From Staphylotrichum longicolle (lineage: Eukaryota > Ascomycota > Sordariomycetes > Sordariales > Chaetomiaceae): DNA of 64,000 nt. The position numbers and the translations under genes were made by a program. The stretch lies in the NCBI GenBank assembly GCA_019096155.1, contig JAHCVI010000003.1, positions 3,782,001-3,846,000 on the forward strand, in the 5' to 3' direction. This document shows positions 34,672 to 45,797 of this stretch, piece after piece; position 1 is the stretch's first letter; each line of letters begins with the position of its first letter. The notes beneath the pieces were generated by a model. The model saw only the letters and a list, made by a program, of their open reading frames with translations, searched no databases and had not been told where the DNA came from.

Positions 34672-36506
34672 TCACCACCACCGCCACACCAACAAGCGCC
34701 TCCCCCTCCTCCCCGCCTTCCCCACCCTCCGCTCCTCCCTCTCCCACCTCCGATTCATCCTCCCCAACCACCACCTCAGCACCCCTACCAACACGGCCAC
34801 GACCCCCATCGCCACCGCGCACACGGCCATCCCGCGCGTGTAGTACGGCCCGTCCGCGTCGGGATACAGCCGCGTGCCCACCAGCGGGCCGCACTGGCCG
34901 ACGACCTGCATCAGCGCGAACCCGGCGCCCTGCCGCGCCGTGCCGCGCTGGTTGTTGATGCTCCACGCGACGGTCAGGACGACCACGTTGAAGAAGCCGA
35001 TCGCGGCCGGGTACACGGCCAGGTAGCGCACGATGCTGGCCGGCGGCAGAGACAAGAAAGAAGGGGAGGAGAGGGCCAGGACGGCGTAGCCCAGCGCGGA
35101 GAGCAGCGCGTGGGCGGCGAGGAAGGGGGCGCGCGCGCGGGCGGCGTCGGAGGCGTGCGCGGTGGCCAGGACGAGGAGGAAGGAGGCGAGGTAGGGCGGG
35201 CGGAGAGGGCTTGCGACGCCAGCGGGGTGTGGCCCATGGCGTGGAGGATGGTGGGGAGGAAGACGGGGAGGGAGGAGTAGGCCATGTTGGTGAGGAAGAA
35301 GATGAGGGCGGTGAGCCAGGCGGCCGGGTCGGCGAGGACCGCGAGGGTGTCGTGGAGGGGGGAGGCTGTCTGGGGGGGGGTGGAGTTGGAGTGGGAGGGT
35401 TGCTGCTGCTGGAGGCGCAGGCGGGCGACCTTCTTTTCGCGGCGGGTAAGGTAGGGGGCGGTTTGCGGCGAGTCGGGGATGATGTGCCAGGCGAGGGCGG
35501 CGACGAGGATGGAGGGGAAGCCTTCGACGAGGAAGAGCAGGCGCCAGGGGGCGATGGGGCTCGACTCGGCGAGCTTGAGGATCAGCCACGCGAGGGTGGA
35601 GGCAAAGGACGTTGCGAGGGGAGCGGCTGGGCGTTGTTAGCTATTGTACTAGATTCTAGGGAGAGAGAGGGGGGGAGACTTGCCCGAGATGAAGATGGCC
35701 GTCCTGAAGGCCAGCTCGTGCCGCTTGAAAAAGAAGGACAGGTAAAACGGCACGCCGGTGAAGCCCGCCTCTCCGATGCCCAGCAGCGCTCGCAGGACGA
35801 CGAGCATGGGGTAGTTGACAGTCACTGCCTGCAACGACGCGATGACACCCCACGAGAGCACCAGCCCGGCAACGTAGATGTGCGCCGGGACGACCCGCCA
35901 GACGAGTGACATCCACTCAAAGGCAATGTAGGTGATGTAAAAAGCAGCAAGCGACCACTCATACCAGCCATCGCGCCGCGGTACAGACTGCAAGTCGTCG
36001 TCCATGCCGGCAACACGGGCATTGCCAATGTCTACAACCTCATCAGCAGAGTGCCCCGTCAGGGGTTGGAGATGGGACATACTCGACCGGTCCAGAAAGC
36101 TCAACATGTACAATCCGGCCACAAAGACCACCAGCCTCCGGTCAAACTTCCGCACAACGGCCTGTTCTTCCTCGGCGGTATACAACTCTCGTCGCTGTCG
36201 CCGTCGTCGTGACCGCCGCCGAGGCCCTCCTGCTCCTCCCTCCTCCTCCTCCTCCTCCTCGTGCTTCACCCGCACCCCCCGCAGCTCGTACCATTCGCTT
36301 TGCTCATCTCCGCCCGCTCCCTCATCGTCCTCCCCATCGGAGCCCGTGTCCGGGGTTAGCCGCTTTGGTTTCCCTGTGGCCGGTGCAGATGATGAGACCG
36401 AGGACGATGAGCGCCATTCGCCTCCCTCATCGCGCCCGTCGTGGTGCATGTCCCTGCTTGGCGCCGCGCCCATCCGCTTGGCTTCATCCTGATTCATAGT
36501 CGGCAC
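34672..36506 (-). CDS. MFS transporter, allantoate permease (anion:cation symporter) family, one frameshift
   Basis: Plasma-membrane major-facilitator transporter of the fungal Dal5/Tna1 group; the substrate (allantoate, nicotinate or a similar organic anion) is not determinable. Exons 36506-36083, 36031-35684 and 35626-34672. Intron 1 is 51 nt GT-AG; intron 2 (35627-35683) has a GC donor (GCAAGT) and CAG acceptor. The protein is about 575 aa if one missing C near 35205 is restored (between ASQALSA and PPYLASFLL). The long cytosolic N-terminus is acidic/Ser-rich, with an E7 run and an R-rich patch, before TM1. Motifs: FLDRSNIGNARVAGM (spanning intron 1), LRALLGIGEAGFTGVPFYLS, WRLLFLVEGFPSILVA, IPDSPQTAPYLTRREK, then the C-terminal six-TM half with WSINNQRGTARQGAGFAL. 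Twelve hydrophobic segments are plausible. Confidence 0.88.
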
Positions 36507-38590
36507 TGGTCCGCGATGGGCGATGGACGCAAGTCAAGCGTTTGGCACGCACTCATGCACTCGGTCGTTCTCGGTGTCTTAGTACTGCATGTGCCTTGAT
36601 CGCCGGGGCCCACGTGGGAATGGAGGAGGAACGATTGGCCAGATCAATTGTTGCCGTCTCCATGTAGACTCGGAGCTGTCAAGTTCGATTCATTGTGTGG
36701 AAAAGATGGGGAAATGTGGAATGGCGATCACGGTTCAGGCAATCAAACCACTTAATCCAGCGGCTGAGCAGCAACAGCGGCAGCAGCACGCTGTCGGGTA
36801 TTGTACATGTACAGCACGACCCCTCCCTCTGCGGTTGCGGCGGGATGACCCGCGCTCGTATCGTCATTAATAAGGGACGTATGCACGGGACACGCAGGCA
36901 CAATGAACTCAACCTCACTTCCACGTCGTTTTGTATCCTCTGAACAGTTCATCCGAATTCTGGCGGCAACATGCTCTCTTCACACACGGGATGACATCAA
37001 CAGCGATCTGCCAGGGAGTTCGGATGGCCGTTCCACTTTCATCCCACATCCGCATCTCCACTTCAACGGCCACACATGAAACACCACGCAAAAAGGCAAC
37101 GTCAGCGGACATACCGAGCTTCATCTATCTTGCCCAGACCTGGTCTGCTACACACACAACAAAAAAGATCGCCACAGACGCAGCCAACAGGCGGGGGAAC
37201 CCCAACCCACCTCCTCTAGGACTACCAACCCCTCGAAGCCCGCGTTCCCCTAGGAGGTAGGGAGGTACCAGTAGCACCACCTCTCGCCACGCCCATGCTC
37301 AACAGACAGGTCCTCTGAAAAAGAAGCTTTCCCCTACCCTTCCTCCCCTCTATCCCATCATCCCAACCCCCCCATCCAAAAGAATCCCCCTGTCCCCGGC
37401 TGGTTCCATCAACCTCCAAGTCCATCTCAACAACCACATCCCCATCCACTAAAAAACACAAGCAACCAAACCGCACCTGCACCGCATCACAAGAACAACA
37501 ACACCAAAAAAGATACAGAACCAAATAAAGGACAAATAAATTAAAATAATACCAATCCCCCACCCTCACCTCCCAAACCCCAGACCACCACAGGATCCCC
37601 GTCCCGCCGTCCCCGCATTTCCACGACCTTCCAAGAAGCAGGGAACCCTCCCCCATCCTGAAACTCGCGCACTGCAGGTGTGAGGGGGGAAAGTGTGTGT
37701 GGAGAAAGGGGAAGAAGAAGAAGAAGCGGGGGATCGAAAGAAGGGTGTGAATAATAACGATAGTAAAAAAAAGAATAAGCTTTCACAAATCCGATCCCGA
37801 TCGATCTGATCAAACGTAGATCCCAGAAACAGAACCCGGGGCATGCTTCTCCATCTGTCTGGTGTCTGTCTGTCTTGTCTTGTCTGGTATCCTAGAGTGT
37901 TTGTGTACAAAAGAATTGACAACAGGCGAGGTTACCAGCCAGCACAAAACAGGACAGAGGAGAGAAAGCAGCCCAAGATCCAAATCAGGGTTCTCATAAA
38001 ATCGTCATCCAGAAACCGGGAAAGGTGGGAAAGGATAAAGTTGGTTTAAAACAGGTCAGACCCCGCCACATTCCGTACAGGTCAGGGCAGGGCCGAGAAG
38101 AATGGTATAATAAAAAGATAGGAAAAAGGTTTTTCGAGGCAAGGTACTGCAGGTAGGTACCTGGGTAGCGTAGAGCGCGCTTCCGTCCTGGCTTTTCCTC
38201 TTCGTCCAATCTCATCACCCGTCCCATCTTCGGTGTGTGTGGGTGAGTGAGAGACGGGCAAAGGAGCCGTGCGCCTGTCTGTCTATACGAGGTATGTAGA
38301 TTTTCTGAGATTTTTTCTTGATGGTATGCCAAAAACACAAAAACAGCAAAAAAAGTGTCCAAAAAGGCTCGGAAGCAGGCATGCAGGTCGGTTCGCGCGA
38401 GCGCCAGACTGCACCCGCCGGCCGAGGGGTATCGAAGCGTAAAAAACAACTGTGCGGGATCTTTTCCACGTCATGTCGGATGGCGAGGGTGTGTGTGTAG
38501 TGGTGTTGTGTGTTGTGGTCGGTGAGATGACGCAGAAAGGTTCAAGAAGAGCAGGGCCAGGTCTGATGTGAGACCGTCACGAGCCCGCTC
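36507..38590. other. intergenic between MFS gene and msb2
   Basis: 2.1 kb. It holds the MFS promoter and the 3' flank of msb2. The part at 37200-38480 is A-rich or polypurine/polypyrimidine and could include a long msb2 3' UTR. No convincing coding frame. Confidence 0.5.
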
Positions 38591-40918
38591 TCAGTTCCAC
38601 CCGAGCGAGTTCTCGGCCGCGACGGGCGCCGAGATGAACTGCGTCCGCCCAGAGTTGCCCATGCCGCTGCGGCCGCTGCCGTGGCTGTTGCGCTCGCCCG
38701 GTTGGACGGCGCCGTAGCTGCTCGTGAAGTCGCGGCTCAGCAGCGCACCACCCATCAGCGCGGGGCTGCCGCGGCCGACCTCGCTCATCTCGGACGGGCT
38801 GCTGATGGAGCTCGCCCGGCGGTGCGACTGCTTCTTGCGCTTGTACCGCCGCGCGAGGACAAACATGACCACGCCGTACGCAGCGGCCACGGCCACAGCG
38901 CCGCTGACGATGCCCGCCGTCGTGCCCCTCTGCGCACCGCTCTGTCCGCCGCTGTTGTTGTCGCCGCTGGTGCCGAAAGGGTCGCTGTTCGCGCTGCCGC
39001 CGGGGGTGTTGACGCCCGGGGTGGCCCCAGCGACGCCGCCCAGTCCGTCGGGGTAGGCGCCCAAAACGATGGGGATCGCGGGGTTGATCTGCTGCGTGAG
39101 GTTGTAGATGAGCTGGTCGCGGTTGTTGTACAGGGGCGCGTTGGGCAGCTTGATATCGATCGACAGAGTCTCCACCATGTTGATCGGGTACGACACGACT
39201 GCACATGTCGTGATGTAACCCAGCGTGTTCTGCGTGTCCAGGGGAACCAAGCGCTTGACCTGGGCCTTGCTCATATCGAACCCAGCAGCCTCGCTCAGAG
39301 CCTGGGGCAGCAGCTTGAAGATCTGGGCTGCGGCACGGTCGTTGTCCACAACGAAGTGGTAATTGTACCCTTCGCGGAACCCGATCTGGATCAGCATCGT
39401 ATCATCGGGCGTCGATGTCACTCCGTTGTTGGGCGCGATAGCCGACGGGAATGTCGTCGGGATACCGCTCGCCGTCGTCGGCGTCTTGCCCGTAGCCGAG
39501 CTCGAGCTCGGTGCCACGATGATAGTCGACGGCAACCATGGCTCCGAGGTGGTAAAGGTGGACAATGGCGTGATGTTTGTGACACCGGACTCAGAAGGAC
39601 GGCTTGAGCTAGAGTCGGTGTCGGTCGTCGGCGTCGGGAGCAGCGTTGTCTCGGGCGGCACCGTGCTGTTGCCCGTGGGAACCGAATTGTTGCCAGAGAC
39701 GATGGACGAGGAAGTAATCACGGGCGGCTCCGTGAAGGTCGACGTGGCATTGGTGCCAGGGTCGGGAATCGAAGTCGAAGTGGTGATAGGAGGCTCGGGC
39801 GTGACCGTAGCCGTGTTCGTCTCAGTAGCGGGGATGGTCGAGTTAGAAATCGGCGGCTGGCCAGGGTCACTGCTGGTGACGTCGGGGGTTGGCGTCGATG
39901 TCTCCGTCGCTGTCGCAGGGGGCTCTGTCACGGTCGGTGTCTCGGTCGAGATGCCCGTACCGGGCCCAGTGATGGCGCTCGACGGGATAGTGCTCTCGGT
40001 TGGCGATGGTTCAAGGATGCTAGAAATAACCGAGTTGATGTCACTAAGAATGGAAGTGAGCGGGTTGCTCGGCTCCGAAGTGCTTGAGCTGGTGACAATG
40101 CCGGTGGGAGCGATGACAATTTCCGACGTGCTCGTCGTTGGGACTGCGGGCTCCTCGGACGACACGACAACAGCCGACGAGGTTACCACGGGCTCCGGGG
40201 TCGTTGTCGTGGGTTCAGCCACCGGAGTCGATGTCGTGGGTTCAACCACCGGAGTCGAGGTCGTGGGCTCGACCACCGGCGTCGAGGTAGTGGGCTCAGC
40301 CACCGGGCTGCTCGTGGTTTCGGCCGCTGCGCTGCTCGAACTGCTGGTGGGAGGCACCTCGCTTGACGAAGGCTGCACGGCCGCACTCGTGGAAGTCTCC
40401 ACAGCGGAGGTCTCCACGGCGGAGGTCTCGGCGGTCGACGTCTCGGCAGCCGAGCTCTCAACGGCGGAGCTCTCAACGGCAGAGCTGCTGCTGCTCGTGG
40501 CCGCTTCGGTCGACGAAGCGCTCGAGCTGTCACTGGATGAAGAACTGTCAGACGAGCTCTGGGCAGCAGAGCTGCTCTCCGACGAGCTCTCGCTCGAGGA
40601 AGAGCTGTCCGAAGTGCTCTCAGTGGACGACGTCGAGTCCGGGGATGGCGTCGGAGGCGGCGGTGACACATAAATCGTGCTGGAGATGATGACGGTGGTC
40701 ACGTTTGGGTCGCTTGAGGGCTCCTTCTCCGAGTCCGTCTGCCTCCTCGTCTCTGAGAGCGAGCTTGGCGGGACCGTCTCCTCCGACGTTATTGTCGCGT
40801 TGGTGAATTGACGCTTGACATGGCGTGGAAAGTAGAACTTTGGCCTGGCTACATCCTCGCTGGCCACCACCGACGAGACTGCCGCCAACGCGGCAGCCAA
40901 TACTGATACTGTTCTCAT
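38591..40918 (-). CDS. msb2: signalling mucin Msb2
   Basis: Type I membrane mucin that senses surface and osmotic cues upstream of Cdc42 and the filamentation/pathogenicity MAPK cascade. Single exon, 775 aa. Signal peptide MRTVSVLAAALAAVSSVVA; then a roughly 450-residue Ser/Thr/Pro-rich region for O-mannosylation, with Ser runs and about four nonapeptide repeats of the type TTSTPVVEP (encoded around 40200-40310). The conserved membrane-proximal domain starts about residue 525 (DDTMLIQIGFREGYNYHFVV) and includes QVKRLVPLDTQNTLGYITTC. A TM segment lies at about 665-689 (GIVSGAVAVAAAYGVVMFVL), followed by basic RRYKRKK. The cytosolic tail of about 86 residues ends QFISAPVAAENSLGWN, the ending I recall from Sordariomycete Msb2 proteins. 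No frameshift. The promoter lies in the gene-poor region to the right. Confidence 0.9.
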   Translation of the reverse strand: MRTVSVLAAALAAVSSVVASEDVARPKFYFPRHVKRQFTNATITSEETVPPSSLSETRRQTDSEKEPSSDPNVTTVIISSTIYVSPPPPTPSPDSTSSTESTSDSSSSSESSSESSSAAQSSSDSSSSSDSSSASSTEAATSSSSSAVESSAVESSAAETSTAETSAVETSAVETSTSAAVQPSSSEVPPTSSSSSAAAETTSSPVAEPTTSTPVVEPTTSTPVVEPTTSTPVAEPTTTTPEPVVTSSAVVVSSEEPAVPTTSTSEIVIAPTGIVTSSSTSEPSNPLTSILSDINSVISSILEPSPTESTIPSSAITGPGTGISTETPTVTEPPATATETSTPTPDVTSSDPGQPPISNSTIPATETNTATVTPEPPITTSTSIPDPGTNATSTFTEPPVITSSSIVSGNNSVPTGNSTVPPETTLLPTPTTDTDSSSSRPSESGVTNITPLSTFTTSEPWLPSTIIVAPSSSSATGKTPTTASGIPTTFPSAIAPNNGVTSTPDDTMLIQIGFREGYNYHFVVDNDRAAAQIFKLLPQALSEAAGFDMSKAQVKRLVPLDTQNTLGYITTCAVVSYPINMVETLSIDIKLPNAPLYNNRDQLIYNLTQQINPAIPIVLGAYPDGLGGVAGATPGVNTPGGSANSDPFGTSGDNNSGGQSGAQRGTTAGIVSGAVAVAAAYGVVMFVLARRYKRKKQSHRRASSISSPSEMSEVGRGSPALMGGALLSRDFTSSYGAVQPGERNSHGSGRSGMGNSGRTQFISAPVAAENSLGWN

Positions 40919-43900
40919 TCTACCCCTCTATGTCGTCTCGATCATGCGTTTGGGGGTATTCGTTCTAGGGTACGTTGCCGAGGAGCGGAGCGCCTGGCGT
41001 AAGGAGTGATTGGTGCTCTGTCGACGCAAACGATGCGATGTCAGCGCCACGAGGGCGGCCCCAGCGGCGAGGTGGCACTCACTTGTCAGGGTAATCGTAA
41101 TGAGTGTACTTGACAAAGATATTCAACGAGTGTGGTGTTTCTGGCCATGGGCAATTGTGTCAGTCAACCTTGATCCACCACCCGCTTCCAGAACCTTGGG
41201 GGGGCATTGGGGATCCGCATGATCGACCTGTACACGGCAGAAGCTTCTCCGGGCGCCATTGGGAACAGGCCTGGGCGGGCCTCGTCCTGCTCTGCTCGTC
41301 GCACCGCCGCACCAAATGAATCCAGTGCTTTGAACCAACCCCAACACCTCCTCCTCTTTGCAGCCTCCCCCACTCTGCCTCCCCGATCGGACTCACAATT
41401 GGCGATGTGAGGGTACTCAAACCGAGCCCCTCCAAAAAGCAAGAGCGATGTGTGTTTTGAAAAGAGCGACTTGACGAAATTCGTCAAACTGTTGGTTTTT
41501 GGTGCGAGTGGTGCTTCACCTTCGTGGTGTCGGGAGCGCGCGTTCACGGGTCATGACAGGGCGGGCATCGGGTCGGGGTCGATCGATGGCTGGCCGTCCG
41601 GTTGGTCCTTCGTCCAGGGGCGCAAAGGTCGGACGACGAACGGGGGGATGCGCTGGTCGATCGGTCGGTCGGTCAACGAGTCGCGGGAGAGAGGCCCGAG
41701 CTGAACGGCGTCGTCGAGGAAAAGGTCACCGGCGTGGGGATGTTGAGAGCAAAGCAGAAAGGAAAAGAAGGAGGCGCTGACTGTGAAATGGAATGAACGG
41801 AACGAACGAAACCGCAGAGACGCCCCCAGAGCGACGGGAAGCGGGAGAAGCAGCAAGGGGCTGGACGGGGGGATTGGAAGGGCTTTGGGGCGGAGCGCTG
41901 CAAGGGTGCGAGACCACCTGGGCAGGACGCAGAGAGTGAGCAATGAGGGTCGCAATGGGAAGATTGCGCCAGCAGGGCACCCGGTGCTGGGTGCTTGGTT
42001 GGGTGGTCGGGGGTGGTGGGGACCGCTAGCGATCCAGGTACCGGTGGGGACACCTTACGCGGACAGAGGACTTGTGGTCTAACGCGCTAAAACGGTGCCT
42101 TGCTCGGCAAAGACGGCGAGCCCAGGGTGTTGGCTGTTGGAAAACAGGACACGCCCCACAAAGTCCAGGCCTGTGTAATCTGTCAGCAACATCATCTGGA
42201 CAAAGCTCTCCCTCTCAATGCTCGACATTGCGCGTTTGCCTCGCTGCACGAGGACACCACCAACTCCATATGCCATCCGAGCGGATCCCATCTCATGGCG
42301 GGGTGCTTGAGCCGGAACGGCGCCGACAAGCACGAGCTGAAGACGTGGAAATGCAGGGCTCGTCCGTCCGCCAGGCACCATCACCGCAGCGCAGAAGCCC
42401 GTGTCCAAAGGGGGACCTGCGGCTGGCACGCGTGGTCCGGGCCGGGGCTAAAAATGGGGAAGAGGGGCACAAAAGTTTCGTGTACTTATCCATGGACAGC
42501 TTTCTGCAGTAGTCGTAGGCAAACTGAACAAAAGCTCTCAGTACAGGTGACCTGGCTCCCGGTGATTAAGGAGCGACCCACTGGACGCGCCAAGGGGAAA
42601 CGGCCGAGCGTGGTTGGATAGCGTTGAGATAGCGTCCCCACTAAAGGTAATATTGCTCAATAATCCCTGCATCACGGCAAAAAAGTGTTTCTCCAGTGCG
42701 CTTGCGCTCGATTGATCCCTGATGAGAGCTGCCCTCTTCTGGCGCCAGCAGCATTGGAAGTTGCTGGCGATGGATTCAAGATGGGTTCCGCAGCGGGCTT
42801 GGTATAAACACGTGTTGGCCCTGCCCCAGGCCCGGCAGCACCGCTCAAGGAAACGGTGCTGATCCCCATTTCGGAGCCGACAATGCACGCAGACGGCAGC
42901 GTTCCTGGCTCGAGCCCCATCTTTCGTCCAAACTGCACCAACTGCCAAGAAAACATCGGGGCGCCAGCGACAGGCCATAGTCTTTTTCCGACGGTCCACG
43001 CGCAAGCTGCAGTTGTTTGTCGTGCAGCAGCGCCCAGTGCAGCAAGCTTACGCAGTCGAGACCACCGCAGATCATTGACACGGTGAAGAAAAAGACGACG
43101 TCTGTTCCACGGATTGATTTGACAGGTCGTGGCGAAAACCCACCGACAGGTTTGTGCTCGCCGCTCTGTGCGATAACGTTAGACGGGGCTAGACGGGGCT
43201 CAGGACGGGCGCAGCCTCTTTTTGTGCAATGGTGCGGGTGGTGGTGCACGGCGCCAAAGCCCAGAAATGTCACCTTCCGTTCCTCATCGCTCGATCTGGC
43301 CCAAGCTGGGCATGGCCGGGCTCAGAGAGGCAACAAGAGGGGTCGACTTGATCACCCCAAAGCTGCAAAGCTTTGCCGACGTAGCGACGCTTGGCCTGCG
43401 AGTGGAGAGGTGGAGGTGTCGAACACCTGGGTTTCTTGGTCGCATTGATCAACCGAGATGTGAGTTAATCAACGAGTATTGAATATCGGCCAACCTATAG
43501 TTTGATAGTTGGGGCTGCATATGCCATGAAGTTGGCTTGTTGTTTCGAAACGGCGGACCTGAACGGAACGGACGGCATTGTTGGGACTTGGCCCGGCTTC
43601 CCCAGACCACTCAGGGGTCGGCAGCGCCTTCGCTGGTGCCAGATGGAACACGTGCAAGCTCATCGACTGACATGTTCTCTTTCGAGCATCAGCTCAATTC
43701 TCAGTCAAGACCAGCGGCACAGGCACAGGCACAGTCTCCCGATAGGTATCGACATGCCTCACCTGGGAGCGCGATGGAACTCGGAGTTGCAGGATGCGAG
43801 CCGCCGCTCCCTAGGAACCGTTGGCTTGAATCTTGGGTCCAAATCTGCAATGGCGCCTGCCAGGAGCGGTGGCTACCTACCCAGACCGGCCCAACATCGA

Positions 43901-45453
43901 TCTCCGGCGTCAATGACTGGTGGATGAGACGCTTGCTCACTTCTTCGGCGACAAATTCCCGACAACACCAACGACCCCAGGTCGAACCACAACATCAGCG
44001 GGACGTCGTCATGTCAGATCCATGTGGAGCAGCAAGGCCACCATCTTGAATCCAAATAAAGGTCAAGAAAGGGTCCGGTCAACAAAAACCCCACTCTGCC
44101 CGCCCCGAGCGAAGCTCCAGAGCTAGCAGCCTTATGAGGCGAGCGAGGCAAAGAGAGGATGGAGATGCCCAACGCCCCAGTGGACCCTACAAGGAGTTTC
44201 CAAGACCGCGAACTCACATGGTCTCGCCACAAGCCCGCATCTGACAGGATTCTTTCAGGTCCGTTCAGGAACCAGGAGCAATCGACCGCGCCCTCTTGTG
44301 CCCCTCCCGCCGAGCCCCGAGATGCCGGCTGCTTCCCTGTCACTCCTCTCCTTCCAATTAGGTCACGTAGGCGTCGTGTGGTGAGTTGGAGCTCAGAGCG
44401 ATGGTTGGTTGCAAGTTTTCACAGGAACCAACTTGGACCCCAACTCACATTTCAGTGCCGCGAGGAACGAGCTTGACTCGCTCCCAACGCACACAGTCAC
44501 GTAAACAACGAGCGCGCTGGCCGGCTGTGGACCTCGTCTCCAAAATGACAACAGCAGAAGAAATCGGGGTTCTCATTGAGCAATTACGGACCCGTACCTC
44601 GCCGCCTGCTCCCGTTGGTAGGGTAGTAGTGACAGAGAGCCGCAGCTGCAGGAACAGGAACAGGAGCTGTCACCAACTGAATCGCCTTGCTTGCCGCCGT
44701 ATACACAGTACATCCCGACAGTTTACGGACCTGAAAGCCCAACGTGTGGGACTCGGCTATTTCTCACGAGATATTAAGCGCACACGAGCGCCAGCCATAC
44801 GGTCAGCTAATTAAGTCAGCTATTGGGTTGCAGAGTACCCTAGATTGAGTCCTGCTGAATTGCAGGTTGGACGACCTGAACGAGTGTCCAACTGCATCTC
44901 GTTCCCTCAACATCCACAATCTCTTCGCATTCTCAATCTTGGATGTTTATTCCCCCATTTCACGAAGTTGCATTATCAGCAAACACGACTGACCGACAAT
45001 TGCCAACCCGACACTTGAACCGCAGCAATATTCACCAATATTGGACTTTCTGCAAACATCCCAATCCAGCACACCACCCCGCCGTTCTGCGCACATCAAG
45101 CCCCAAATCCGTCCGTGCCTGTGATCTGCCTGTGCATACCTACTTGTGCCCGTGCCTGTGCCCGTGCCTGGCGCGCATCAGCAACAACACGAGGACGGCA
45201 CAGACGACCACGCCATTTTTTTCGCCCTCGCTAGTTCACCTCCTAAGCTAACAAACTCAGCCTCACCGCAACCTGTAACGTCGACGGACGCCCACCTGTA
45301 ACCGTCGCCTCCCCCCCGCCGCTAACCGTCGTTTCCCTCGGTTTCAGGGCACAACACGACAAAGCTGAGATCCACCCGCTCAACAGGAACGAAAGATGTT
45401 CTAGGGAGCTGAGCTACCTCACCACCGAACTACATGTAAACCAAAGTCAAAGT
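40919..45453. other. gene-poor region, left half
   Basis: 4.5 kb upstream of msb2 without a frame I can assign. Base composition is GC-moderate and not RIP-like. A duplicated TAGACGGGGC occurs at about 43181-43200. From about 44880 to 45450 the sequence turns C/A-rich like a 5' leader and contains a plausible intron 3' end (GCTAACAAACTCAG, about 45247-45260). Confidence 0.45.
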
Positions 45454-45797
45454 ATGTTTCCGCATCTCTGGTGAGTCTCGCTCACCCGGGCCACAGCCCT
45501 GGAGGTCCCGCTGCCATCTACATGGCAGCCTTTCCTTTTTTTTTCCACTTGCGTGTCTGCACTTGTTTCAGGTGCCATTGCACGTCAAGGCAAGGCCACA
45601 GGCACAGTCAAGGCCACACAAAGTCAAGATCAGGCAAAGTCAGAACCAAGCAAAGTTCAGCTCTAGTCAAGCCAAGGGCCAAAATCCCACATCATGGACA
45701 GAGCAGCCAAGCCGAGGTCATGATTCAGGGTCGGGGTCAGAGAAGTTTTAAGGTTCAGACAACCCCCCGGACCACAGCCGATCTGTGTCGACGCTAA
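45454..45797 (+). CDS. candidate spliced small ORF (speculative)
   Basis: ATG at 45454, exon 45454-45470, a GTGAGT donor at 45471, TTTCAG acceptor ending 45571, then exon 45572-45797 to a TAA. Spliced length is 243 nt, 80 aa, very basic (many K, R, H, Q), beginning MFPHLWCHCTSRQGHRHSQG. The upstream 550 bp looks like a fungal leader with a possible leader intron. The coding part overlaps a degenerate CAAGGC/AAAGTCA low-complexity tract, which weakens the case. I recognise no family. It may equally be a noncoding transcript or chance. Confidence 0.2.

Noticed and set aside
39363..40673. A 436-codon plus-strand open frame rich in Val, Glu and Ser
   Set aside because: It is the complement of the Ser/Thr/Pro-rich msb2 mucin region, where codon bias keeps the antisense frame open.
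45577..45680. Degenerate CAAGGC/AAAGTCA tract as a satellite or binding-site array
   Set aside because: Units are too irregular to define a period, and no matching array is seen elsewhere.
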